Shown: in pieces, positions 1 through 6,102 of the stretch
Numbering within the stretch: position 1 is the stretch's first letter
How the letters are laid out: every line of letters begins with the position of its first letter
Assembly (NCBI GenBank): GCA_900752305.1
Contig: CAADUV010000129.1
Coordinates: 1 to 6,102 of the forward strand
Direction: 5' to 3'
DNA from: an uncultured Oscillospiraceae bacterium
GTDB lineage: Bacteria > Bacillota > Clostridia > Oscillospirales > Oscillospiraceae
DNA length: 6,102 nucleotides
Position numbers and translations under genes: made by a program
The notes under the pieces: generated by a model
The model's database searches: none
What the model was told of the DNA's origin: nothing
What the model saw: only the letters and a program-made list of their open reading frames with translations

Positions 1-598
1 CAATCTGGCAAAAGGAAACTACACCTATGCCGCCCTCTTCGTCCCCAAGGAATACCGGCACGAAGCCGTGGCAGGCAACAACCACGAGTTTGACTACCTC
101 ATCGCCACTTCCGACGTCACCGCATGGGGCACACAGCCCGGTTTCAGCACCGAAGGCCACAAACTAACACACGCCATGGCACAGCTGGACGTGAAGTTAA
201 TATCGGGTACAGACGGATTCACAAACGCTGAACTGAACGCCGCCGCTGTAAAGACAGACAGTAAAAAGAAAGTATCTGTCGGCAGCACCACCGCTACACT
301 GAACATCAGCGACCTCACCACTGCCAAGAACGTAGCCCTGAAGAAGACCGTGGATGCAGCCGATGCTAGCGGTACCAACGCCACCTTCAGCGCCCTTATT
401 GCTCCGCAGCAACTGAAGCAGATAGTCATCACCATCAACGGGAACAACTACACGCTGAATAAAGAACTGACGATGACAGCCAACCAGAAGTTCAGCCTCG
501 AAGTCACCGTAAGCCGCACGCCGCTGGGCTTCTCGGCAGCTGTGACCAACTGGACCGAAGCCTCGATGACGGAAGGCGGAGTGGTAGTAGATCCCTAA
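1..598 (+). CDS. Fimbrillin family protein, C-terminal part (5' end outside window)
   Basis: The reading frame is open from base 2 to the TAA at 596-598, giving 198 visible residues. A GTG at 68 could be taken as a start, but the codons before it read NLAKGNYTYAALFVPKEYRH, which matches the equivalent part of the next gene's product (YYFHAVFIPTNYRH). The gene therefore begins upstream of the window. Visible family signatures, in order, are the HAMAQLDVKL strand (compare HLMAQLTVTL in the next protein), a LIAPQQ motif, and a final strand ending in a Trp (codon 551-553) followed by a short GGVVVDP tail. These are typical of Bacteroidales fimbrillin/Mfa-like proteins, which are surface pilus subunits or their accessory proteins. 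The signal peptide and lipobox cannot be seen. Only 17 bases separate the stop from the next start, so co-transcription is likely. The exact role (stalk, anchor or tip) cannot be told. Confidence 0.9.
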   Translation, partial: NLAKGNYTYAALFVPKEYRHEAVAGNNHEFDYLIATSDVTAWGTQPGFSTEGHKLTHAMAQLDVKLISGTDGFTNAELNAAAVKTDSKKKVSVGSTTATLNISDLTTAKNVALKKTVDAADASGTNATFSALIAPQQLKQIVITINGNNYTLNKELTMTANQKFSLEVTVSRTPLGFSAAVTNWTEASMTEGGVVVDP

Positions 599-615
599 AC
601 AAAACAAAGAAAGAT
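599..615 (+). promoter_or_regulatory. A-rich translation leader before the double-fimbrillin gene
   Basis: This 17-base gap is almost entirely A with a few C and G (acaaaacaaagaaagat) and runs directly into ATGAAGAAG. It has no Shine-Dalgarno sequence. A-rich leaders without a Shine-Dalgarno are usual for Bacteroidota starts, and this one supports the ATG at 616. The gap is too short for a separate promoter or a terminator. Confidence 0.55.
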
Positions 616-2655
616 ATGAAGAAGAAAAATAATCTATTCCTGACCGGTTGCCTGGCACTATGCACCCTGACAGCCTGTACCGACAGCATCGACGACGCAT
701 CGGACACGCGTGACCCGGCAGATGCCGTCACCCTCAGCGTGAACACCGATGGCGCCAACCCGCAGACGCGCGTCACCACCGGTAGCACCGAAGCATATAT
801 CCCCGATCAGAACGTAGACCTACATCTTTACAGCAACTCCGTGGGCAGCTCCATAACGGCCGTATACAACAACACCGCCGGTGACCAAACCGCCAACGCC
901 ACCTGGGAGGCCAAGGCCGGCACGTCTCCTCTCTACTGGGACGATGCCATCGGCACCGACGGCAACAAATTCTACAGCTTCTACGCCGTGGTGAATGCTC
1001 ACGCATCCTCCGGAAAAGGCAGTAACGACAATGTCGTCTACACCATACCCACCAACCAAGCTGACTCAGCCACCGGCTCCGAGATTTTTTCTCCCTATGA
1101 GCGGGCTGACCTGTTGACGGCTTATACTTATACCACCCGGCGGCGTCAGGACCTCCAGTTCACCCTGAAGCACCTCATGGCACAGCTCACCGTCACACTG
1201 ACCACGCTCGAAGGAAACGACGGATTCAGCCCCACACAACTGGCGGGAGCCACAGCCGAAGCTTCGCTGATAGCGCCCTACACGCTGGTGTATACTGACG
1301 TGGCCAACACTACGAATGCTGATAAAGCTAAAGAAACGCCCGCCACCGCCACTGCAAGCGGCACCACCAGCACCGCTTTCACCATGCAGCGCACCCTGCA
1401 CTACAAGTCGGGCACTGAAGAGACGGCCGGAAACGTGGCGAGTGTCACCTTCCGTCTCATCGCCCCGCCTCAGACAATAAGCAGCACCGATGGCGGCATT
1501 GTGCTCACCATCGACGGAAAGACCTACACCTTCAAGCCCGACAAACCCGAAAATAACATCCAGCTGACAGCAGGCCGGAACACCATCCAGCCCATCGTAG
1601 CCCGGAAGTCTGCACTGATTCCCGGTACCATCCAGCTGAAAGACTGGGACACCTCGACCAACGCCAGTCAGAGTGTGACGGCGGACGGAGTGGTAACACC
1701 CCAGGATATTGATCTCTCGGGCATCACGGAAACGGGAACACTGTATCTGCAGGCTAAAACCTCGACGAGGAGCGTCACTGACGGCACCATCGGTACATAC
1801 CCCATTCAATACCAGACATCTTCCACAGGAGGTACGGCCAGCATCAATACCACCGATGCCGCCTACGCCCCCATCCTATGGGACAACCTGAACAAGTGGG
1901 ATAACGATGCATCCACCGGTACCCTGCAAAAGTATTATTTTCATGCCGTCTTTATCCCCACCAACTACCGCCACGCCACTAACACCGGTGCGGATAGAAA
2001 CAAGGAAAACCACGAGAAGGACTATCTTGAAGGCCGGAACGCAGCAACCGAATGGGGCGAATCACCTAAATTCACCGAAAACAGCTCCGGCAGCGGCGAT
2101 GACCGACGCTTGGAACATCAGACCGTCCGGTTCATCATGAATCTGAAAAGCGATGGTACCTACGATGCCGCCACTCTGAACTCCGCCTCAATCAAGCTGA
2201 AACGCAACAAGAAAATGACCATCTCAGGCTCTGGCAACAATGCATGGAGCAACATCAGCGATGGCTGGCCCAGTATCACCACCGCCACGCTTACATCCGG
2301 TGAGTCCGCCGACGTCACCCTGGTGAAGATCGAGGATGCCACCGACAGCGGTTCCGGCGCCACAGAAGCCAAACCCGCCCGATTCGTTGCCATTATCGCC
2401 CCACAAACTTTAGGGGCAAACAGTGCAAGTGGCGCCACTATCGGTACTGACTATCTGACCCTAACCTTAGGTAGCGGTACGGCAACAGAGAAAACCTACA
2501 CTCTGAAAGCAGCCGACAAGGATGGGCTAACGCTGAAGTACGGCAGCCAGTACACCCTCACCGCCACCCTGACAAAATTCGAACTCAATCCGGGTACCAT
2601 TGCGGTGGAAGCATGGAAAGAAGAATCGGGTGAAGGCAACTTCGAGTGGCAATAG
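616..2655 (+). CDS. Double-domain fimbrillin family lipoprotein (679 aa)
   Basis: Predicted surface lipoprotein of the fimbrillin/Mfa-like family. Residues 1-21 form a lipoprotein signal peptide: basic start MKKKNN, hydrophobic core, lipobox LTAC with Cys21. The acidic stretch after the Cys (TDSIDD) resembles the Bacteroidota lipoprotein export signal for the outer face of the outer membrane. Two fimbrillin units follow. Unit 1 (about 30-350) has a Thr-Arg at 51-52, PLYWDD at 105-110, HLMAQLTVTL at 186-195, LIAPPQ at 281-286 and a closing GTIQLKDW at 337-344. Unit 2 (about 371-670) has Thr-Arg at 384-385, PILWDN at 419-424, VRFIMNL at 504-510, IIAPQ at 593-597 and GTIAVEAW at 660-667. Single fimbrillins are usually about 300-450 residues, so this is about twice the usual length. 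The start at 616 is fixed by the signal peptide. The gene ends in a tandem stop (TAG TAA, 2653-2658). It probably belongs to the pilus operon. Whether the product is polymerised, anchored or a tip protein is unknown. Confidence 0.93.
   Translation: MKKKNNLFLTGCLALCTLTACTDSIDDASDTRDPADAVTLSVNTDGANPQTRVTTGSTEAYIPDQNVDLHLYSNSVGSSITAVYNNTAGDQTANATWEAKAGTSPLYWDDAIGTDGNKFYSFYAVVNAHASSGKGSNDNVVYTIPTNQADSATGSEIFSPYERADLLTAYTYTTRRRQDLQFTLKHLMAQLTVTLTTLEGNDGFSPTQLAGATAEASLIAPYTLVYTDVANTTNADKAKETPATATASGTTSTAFTMQRTLHYKSGTEETAGNVASVTFRLIAPPQTISSTDGGIVLTIDGKTYTFKPDKPENNIQLTAGRNTIQPIVARKSALIPGTIQLKDWDTSTNASQSVTADGVVTPQDIDLSGITETGTLYLQAKTSTRSVTDGTIGTYPIQYQTSSTGGTASINTTDAAYAPILWDNLNKWDNDASTGTLQKYYFHAVFIPTNYRHATNTGADRNKENHEKDYLEGRNAATEWGESPKFTENSSGSGDDRRLEHQTVRFIMNLKSDGTYDAATLNSASIKLKRNKKMTISGSGNNAWSNISDGWPSITTATLTSGESADVTLVKIEDATDSGSGATEAKPARFVAIIAPQTLGANSASGATIGTDYLTLTLGSGTATEKTYTLKAADKDGLTLKYGSQYTLTATLTKFELNPGTIAVEAWKEESGEGNFEWQ
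703..1665 (+). repeat. Fimbrillin unit 1 of the tandem duplication (protein level)
   Basis: Residues 30-350 of the 679-residue protein contain a complete ordered set of fimbrillin marks: Thr-Arg, Trp-Asp-Asp, the HLMAQLTVTL strand, IAPPQ, and a final strand ending in Trp344. The same ordered marks recur in the second unit. The copies are divergent in sequence, so this is an old duplication or a fusion rather than a recent DNA repeat. Boundaries are approximate. Confidence 0.7.
1726..2625 (+). repeat. Fimbrillin unit 2 of the tandem duplication (protein level)
   Basis: Residues 371-670 repeat the order of marks of unit 1 (Thr-Arg, PILWDN, a VRFIMNL strand, IIAPQ, a closing Trp667). This unit resembles the partial gene at 1-598 in the YxxHAVFIPTNYRH region and in the IAPQ region. 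Boundaries are approximate. Confidence 0.7.
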
Positions 2656-2729
2656 TAACTCCGATTCTTCCGACGCACGGGAGAGCGATAACGAGACGAA
2701 GAACCAAAAGACATAAAGAACAAGAAACA
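2656..2729 (+). promoter_or_regulatory. 74-base intergenic gap with A-rich leader
   Basis: The gap starts with the second stop of a TAG-TAA pair. Its last 30 bases or so are A-rich (aagaacaagaaaca just before ATG at 2730), like the other leaders here. I see no Bacteroides-type TAnnTTTG -7 element and no convincing hairpin with a T-run. Read-through transcription from the upstream gene is the simplest view. Confidence 0.45.
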
Positions 2730-4217
2730 ATGAAAAAACAAAAGAAAATAAAGACATGCAGGTACAGCGATGAATTCTGGAAAAACGTCTGGTACACCAT
2801 ACGCTACGGCGATTCACTGGGTGACCGGATCATCATTCCACTGCTCTCACTGTGCATTCTCCTCTGCATCTCTTTCCTCATCTTCCTGCTGACGAGCTGC
2901 ACAGCCGACCCTCTGTCTGTTACCGCCCCCGAAGGCACCGGCACCGAAGGCCTGCGCACTCCCCTCACCATCGGCCTCCTCACCATCGAGGGCAACGATG
3001 GCTACGACGGCTCAGTACCCGCTACCACACGCATGGCGACTGACCCCGCAGGCAAAGACAACGCTTGGGAGGCGGGAGATTGCATCGCCGTCAGTGCCCC
3101 CAAGCTGGGAAACAACGACATGGGAAGCAAGACACTCACCGCCACCTATGTATATACCGGCATAGCAGACAACCTCTGGCGGCAGATAAACCCGAATGAC
3201 AACAGCGACCCATACCGAGCTCAAGCTGAAGCTACCGACATCTATCCCCTCTACATCGACGACATCGACCGCAACAGTGGGAAAACGATTTCCGTAGAAA
3301 CCTACGGCGGCAGCCTCCATTGGGAAGGCAGCATCACATACACGAATCAAACCACCCGGAAGAACTACTGTCTACAGAACTACCTATCCTGCGACAATGC
3401 CCGGATAGCCGAAGTCGACAATGAAATCCCCGGCATCAAGCGCGGACAACTGTACGCCGAACTCCTTCATCGGCGCGTCAGCATCGTGGTGCGGGTAATA
3501 GACCAGACAATGCCCAACGTGCTACCCACCACCGGTGAAGCCACTCTCGACGGCACCGACGCCAACGATATCGATGCTGTGAAGCTGACACTGACCGGTG
3601 GCCCCAACGAGAACAGCAAAAACAACCAAATCGTCTGCTGGCGTACCGGTAAGGCTACGGAAACGATAAACGGTCGGCAACAATCCGTCACCACCTTCCG
3701 TGCCTATATGTACTTAACGGACGTGCCGGGCATTACGACCACTACCGACGTCAGCACAGGAAAACAGAGCGGCACCGTCCCCGACGGCTCTACCTTGGGT
3801 ACCCTCACCTTCACCCCCAACACCGGAAGCACGCCGCAGACGCTGGCTATAAAATATTCTATCACCAAGAATGCCGGCGTCCCCCCCACCATCACCACCG
3901 GCACGCGCATCACAGTGATGGCACCCTTCAATGTTTCCCAAAACCTGGACGCCACGGCAACGCTCAACACCTGGGAAGAAATAGACGCGGGAGATACGGG
4001 AACGGAGACAATAGAGCTGAAACCTGCCACAAATCCGGACGGTACAGAAAAGGAAGGTAGTAACGCCCAACCTATCTATGAACTCTCTTCAGCCCAAGAC
4101 CTGCTACTCTTTGCACAGATCGTAAACGGGACGGACAACCCCACAGGCGACAGCGTGACCGGAAACCTAAAGCTATGGTGGAAGCGGCAACCTGTGCCAA
4201 GTACCCCAAAACAGTAA
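2730..4217 (+). CDS. Fimbrillin family lipoprotein with long leader and truncated C-terminal module (495 aa)
   Basis: The start is placed at ATG 2730 (MKKQKK). The frame is open back to GTG 2646, but that would overlap the previous gene and add 28 unlikely residues rich in Arg and Lys. The N-terminus is odd: about 33 polar residues, then a 21-residue hydrophobic stretch (34-54), then lipobox LTSC with Cys57. The fimbrillin region follows. It has TTRM at 99-102 with a W-E-A-G-D motif at 113-117, YLSCDNARIAEVD at 218-230, a GQLYAELLHRRVSIVVRV stretch at 239-256 that corresponds to the conserved H-containing beta strand, a TFRAYMYL strand at 322-329, VMAPF at 396-400, and a closing LNTWEE at 412-417. 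This marks a Bacteroidales fimbrillin-like surface lipoprotein, perhaps an accessory or tip pilin. From residue 449, IYELSSAQDLLLFAQIVNG matches the opening of a module often fused to such proteins, but the protein stops 27 residues later with a Trp/Lys/Pro tail. The specific role is unknown. Confidence 0.9.
   Translation: MKKQKKIKTCRYSDEFWKNVWYTIRYGDSLGDRIIIPLLSLCILLCISFLIFLLTSCTADPLSVTAPEGTGTEGLRTPLTIGLLTIEGNDGYDGSVPATTRMATDPAGKDNAWEAGDCIAVSAPKLGNNDMGSKTLTATYVYTGIADNLWRQINPNDNSDPYRAQAEATDIYPLYIDDIDRNSGKTISVETYGGSLHWEGSITYTNQTTRKNYCLQNYLSCDNARIAEVDNEIPGIKRGQLYAELLHRRVSIVVRVIDQTMPNVLPTTGEATLDGTDANDIDAVKLTLTGGPNENSKNNQIVCWRTGKATETINGRQQSVTTFRAYMYLTDVPGITTTTDVSTGKQSGTVPDGSTLGTLTFTPNTGSTPQTLAIKYSITKNAGVPPTITTGTRITVMAPFNVSQNLDATATLNTWEEIDAGDTGTETIELKPATNPDGTEKEGSNAQPIYELSSAQDLLLFAQIVNGTDNPTGDSVTGNLKLWWKRQPVPSTPKQ
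4074..4217 (+). other. Broken-off C-terminal 'SSAQDLLLFAQIVNG' module
   Basis: Residues 449-495 begin like the module seen after the pilin domain in many Bacteroidales surface proteins, where an 'I-x-S-A-x-D-L-x-x-F-A-x-x-V-N' stretch leads to a D-I-D-L segment and GLUG-type repeats. Here the similarity ends near residue 480, followed by LWWKRQPVPSTPKQ and a stop. The expected D-I-D-L and W-x-P-I-G segments are absent from the remaining frame. The family assignment of the module rests on remembered motif patterns. Confidence 0.5.
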
Positions 4218-4244
4218 CAAAAGCCCAAAAACAATAGAACGATT
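4218..4244 (+). promoter_or_regulatory. A-rich translation leader before the fimbrillin/LRR gene
   Basis: This is a 27-base gap of A-rich sequence (caaaagcccaaaaacaatag and onward) with no Shine-Dalgarno, leading into ATGAAAAAG at 4245. It matches the leaders of the neighbouring genes and supports this start. A stop codon in another frame lies at 4235-4237. Confidence 0.5.
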
Positions 4245-6086
4245 ATGAAAAAGAAAACAACATACCTTGCCACCCTCATCCTGTTCGCCCTCGGACTGAT
4301 GTCAGCCTGCACCCCCGGCGAACTGGACGGCGACGACAACAGTAACCCCGACGCCACACCGGTGCCACTGGCCGCAACCGTCAGCCTGCCCGCAACGGGC
4401 ACGGTAACCCGGGCCAACGCCACCACTGGCAGCATCAAGTTCGATGTCAGCGGCAGCAGCTTCACCCTGAGGCGCTACGACCAGGCACCCGACGGTACCA
4501 CCACCCTGACCGCCTCCGCCGACTACGAAATAGCAGACCGCAACGACAACACCTCCGGCAGCGGCACCAGCTCGCAATACTTCAAGCTGAAGACGTCCAC
4601 GGGCACCTCCGCCAACACCCATATCCCCGTCATCCCCACTGAACAAGCCGACCTACGCATCGAGGAAACCGCCGCACCGGTACTGATGAACGTCCCCGCA
4701 GACATCAGCGGTACAAGCGGCACTGCTGACGATGCCACGACCAATGTCTACGTCCCCTTCCGCACCCGGATGAAATACGGTGCCGAAGTACCCGCAAATC
4801 CTGACGTCAGCATCCCCTCCGCCACGGACAAAGAACGGACCGGCATCACTCTCTCCGCAGACAAAAAGGCAGGCATCGCCACCATCAACCCCGCCTACAC
4901 CACAGCTGCCCTGCGCCTGGTGCTGAAACTCTACAACGCCGGACAAGGAACCGTGGTGAACTACGCATCCTGCCCCCTGACTATGACAGGCGACAGCCCC
5001 ACCACTCAATACGCACCTACCGTAACGCACGGCACCCAAGCCACCCTCGGCACGGACCCCGGCAGTATCATCTACACCGACGCCACGGCCGCCTGCCAAT
5101 ACACAGCCGTCAGCCAGCAGATCGTCATCTTCGGCGAACTGACACCCGGCACGAACACCAGTGAAAGCTCCACAGGCACCAACCGGCTCACTCCGGGCAG
5201 CACATGCGTGGCAGTACTTACCACCTCCACAGGTGAACTGCTTTCCGTCACCTGGCCTACAAGCGCTACCATCAACACCGTGCCACAGCCCGGGAAGATG
5301 TTGACGCTCACCGTACACGTGAAGGGAGACATGGCCTACATCGACCCCAACGGCATCACAATCTCCGGATTTGAGGACGGGAACGGAGAAGGAGGAGAGA
5401 CGGCAGGCGGAAGCCCGGGCATCGCCAGTGGTCTGACGGAGCTAAATCCGGACATATTCTGCATTGCAAACCCAATGTGGGTGGTGACCGGAGGAGGCAC
5501 AGAGGCCACTTCCAGCAGCAACACCGACAGCAAAGACGTGACAGTCTTAAAGAATGTGCGCACGGCGCTGAACAAGATATACACTCCGGATAACGACAGC
5601 TACACCGGCCCCAACTACATCGACCTAATGCTGACAGACGTGACCACACTGCCAACATACAACAACGATGGCGCTTTCCAAAGCTACAAGCAGTTACGCA
5701 ACATAGAGTTGCCTACGGTGACCGACATCGAGGAATACGCCTTCTACAAATGCGAATCCCTCACCACAGCAAGTATGCCATCAGCAAAGACCATCAGGAA
5801 AAACACCTTTATTGGCTGCCAAGCTTTAACAAACCTCGACATCTCCGGCGTTACCCAAATATGGAACTTAGGAACTTCAGAACAAAACTACCTGCTCAGT
5901 GCCTTTGGCAGCGGCGCCTACCCCAACTGTGACCTCGTGCTAAATTCCGCCCTGGAACAATACTGCTATGCCGCCGATGGCACCTCGCAGAACGGTCCAC
6001 TCGTAAAACTCAAGATAGAGGGCCATGATAGTAGTGGCGCCCCTTACAGCTACACCATCACCTTCCGGAGCATCACCTTCAAATGA
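4245..6086 (+). CDS. Fimbrillin-like lipoprotein with C-terminal BspA-type leucine-rich repeats (613 aa)
   Basis: Residues 1-22 are a lipoprotein signal peptide (MKKKTTYLA, hydrophobic core, lipobox MSAC with Cys22). The mature start has acidic residues (GELDGDD), which favours surface exposure. Residues about 40-376 look like a diverged fimbrillin: VTRAN at 54-58, the AALRLVLKLY strand at 221-230, the QQIVIFGEL strand at 291-299 in the position where relatives have IAPQ, and a last strand ITISGFEDG at 371-379 where relatives usually have Trp in place of Phe376. A Gly/Glu-rich linker (377-396) follows. The C-terminal section (398-613) contains LRR_5/BspA-type repeats at 484-505, 506-527 and a partial one from 528, each with a Leu-x-x-x-x-x-P or similar strand and an AF/TF-x-x-C turn. 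It ends in a beta-rich cap (NCDLVLN at 561-567, ITFRSITFK at the end). BspA-like repeats are known from adhesins, so this may be a tip or adhesive subunit; that is inference. It is probably co-transcribed with its neighbours. Confidence 0.93.
   Translation: MKKKTTYLATLILFALGLMSACTPGELDGDDNSNPDATPVPLAATVSLPATGTVTRANATTGSIKFDVSGSSFTLRRYDQAPDGTTTLTASADYEIADRNDNTSGSGTSSQYFKLKTSTGTSANTHIPVIPTEQADLRIEETAAPVLMNVPADISGTSGTADDATTNVYVPFRTRMKYGAEVPANPDVSIPSATDKERTGITLSADKKAGIATINPAYTTAALRLVLKLYNAGQGTVVNYASCPLTMTGDSPTTQYAPTVTHGTQATLGTDPGSIIYTDATAACQYTAVSQQIVIFGELTPGTNTSESSTGTNRLTPGSTCVAVLTTSTGELLSVTWPTSATINTVPQPGKMLTLTVHVKGDMAYIDPNGITISGFEDGNGEGGETAGGSPGIASGLTELNPDIFCIANPMWVVTGGGTEATSSSNTDSKDVTVLKNVRTALNKIYTPDNDSYTGPNYIDLMLTDVTTLPTYNNDGAFQSYKQLRNIELPTVTDIEEYAFYKCESLTTASMPSAKTIRKNTFIGCQALTNLDISGVTQIWNLGTSEQNYLLSAFGSGAYPNCDLVLNSALEQYCYAADGTSQNGPLVKLKIEGHDSSGAPYSYTITFRSITFK
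5694..5891 (+). repeat. BspA-type (LRR_5) leucine-rich repeats, about three 22-residue units
   Basis: Two clear 22-residue units start LRNIELPTVTDIEEYAF-YKC (residues 484-505) and LTTASMPSAKTIRKNTF-IGC (506-527). A third begins LTNLDISGVTQIW (528 onward) and decays. The aligned positions are Leu1, Pro7 (Gly in the third unit), Ile11, Phe17 and Cys20. The pattern is that of the BspA/Treponema pallidum type. It lies in a stretch with noticeably lower GC than the front of the gene. Confidence 0.85.
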
Positions 6087-6097
6087 CGGCAACAGAG
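6087..6097 (+). promoter_or_regulatory. Short leader before a probable next gene
   Basis: Eleven bases (cggcaacagag) separate the TGA at 6084-6086 from an ATG at 6098. The spacing is like the tight gaps upstream, but the leader is less A-rich. Confidence 0.3.
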
Positions 6098-6102
6098 ATG
6101 AA
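6098..6102 (+). CDS. Possible start of a fifth operon gene (cut by window end)
   Basis: The last five bases are ATGAA, which would give Met followed by Lys or Asn. All three complete genes here start ATGAAR and lie close behind the previous stop, so a further lipoprotein gene starting here is plausible. Nothing of its product can be seen. Confidence 0.4.

Noticed and set aside
68..598. GTG 68 as the true start of the first gene
   Set aside because: The frame is open to the window edge, and the upstream codons encode family-conserved sequence, so the gene is simply cut at its 5' end.
1176..1187. Twelve-base exact match (CATGGCACAGCT) to positions 175-186
   Set aside because: It encodes the conserved M-A-Q-L strand in both fimbrillins, so it reflects gene homology rather than a functional DNA repeat.
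1066..1809. Long open frame of 247 codons on the minus strand
   Set aside because: It lies wholly inside gene 2, its translation shows no recognisable domain, and such antisense frames are common opposite GC-rich genes with few A/T-ending codons.
2646..2729. Longer version of gene 3 starting at GTG 2646, overlapping gene 2 by 10 bases
   Set aside because: It would add 28 residues rich in Arg and Lys before MKKQKK and push the lipobox to residue 85. ATG 2730 has the same A-rich leader and Lys-rich start as its neighbours.
2656..2729. Possible promoter or terminator in the largest intergenic gap
   Set aside because: No TAnnTTTG -7 element, no upstream TTTG box, and no hairpin followed by a T-run were found.
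4653..5318. Long open frame of 221 codons on the minus strand, Gly- and Cys-rich
   Set aside because: It is a shadow of gene 4 where GC is high. The Gly/Cys/Val bias is what the complement of Ala/Thr/Pro codons gives.

Overview
The window looks like a stretch of a fimbrillin (type V pilus) operon from a member of the order Bacteroidales, such as Bacteroides, Parabacteroides, Alistipes or Prevotella. The genus cannot be fixed from the sequence. The evidence for the order is threefold. The encoded proteins are lipoproteins with fimbrillin-type beta-sandwich signatures. The start codons have A-rich upstream leaders and no Shine-Dalgarno sequence, as is usual in Bacteroidota. The last gene carries BspA-type leucine-rich repeats.

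Layout: all genes are on the + strand and nearly head-to-tail. (1) Positions 1-598 hold the C-terminal part of a fimbrillin-family protein whose 5' end lies outside the window. (2) Positions 616-2655 encode a 679-residue lipoprotein containing two fimbrillin units in tandem. (3) Positions 2730-4217 encode a 495-residue fimbrillin-family lipoprotein with an unusually long N-terminal leader and a C-terminal module that starts and then breaks off. (4) Positions 4245-6086 encode a 613-residue lipoprotein with a fimbrillin-like front and a C-terminal leucine-rich-repeat section. An ATG at 6098 probably opens a fifth gene that is cut by the window end. Gaps between genes are 17, 74, 27 and 11 bases. 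No promoter, terminator, invertible repeat, RNA gene, mobile element or CRISPR array was seen.

How they may work together: known fimbrillins are exported as lipoproteins to the outer membrane, proteolytically trimmed, and polymerised by strand exchange into stalk, anchor and tip subunits. An operon of several divergent family members of different size and domain content fits accessory, anchor or tip subunits better than a single repeating stalk subunit. The repeat-bearing gene 4 product is the best candidate for an exposed tip or adhesive component. These roles are inferred. I see no sign of an entirely new system. The most unusual points are the fused double fimbrillin of gene 2, the truncated tail and long leader of gene 3, and the fimbrillin/leucine-rich-repeat chimera of gene 4 with its internal drop in GC.
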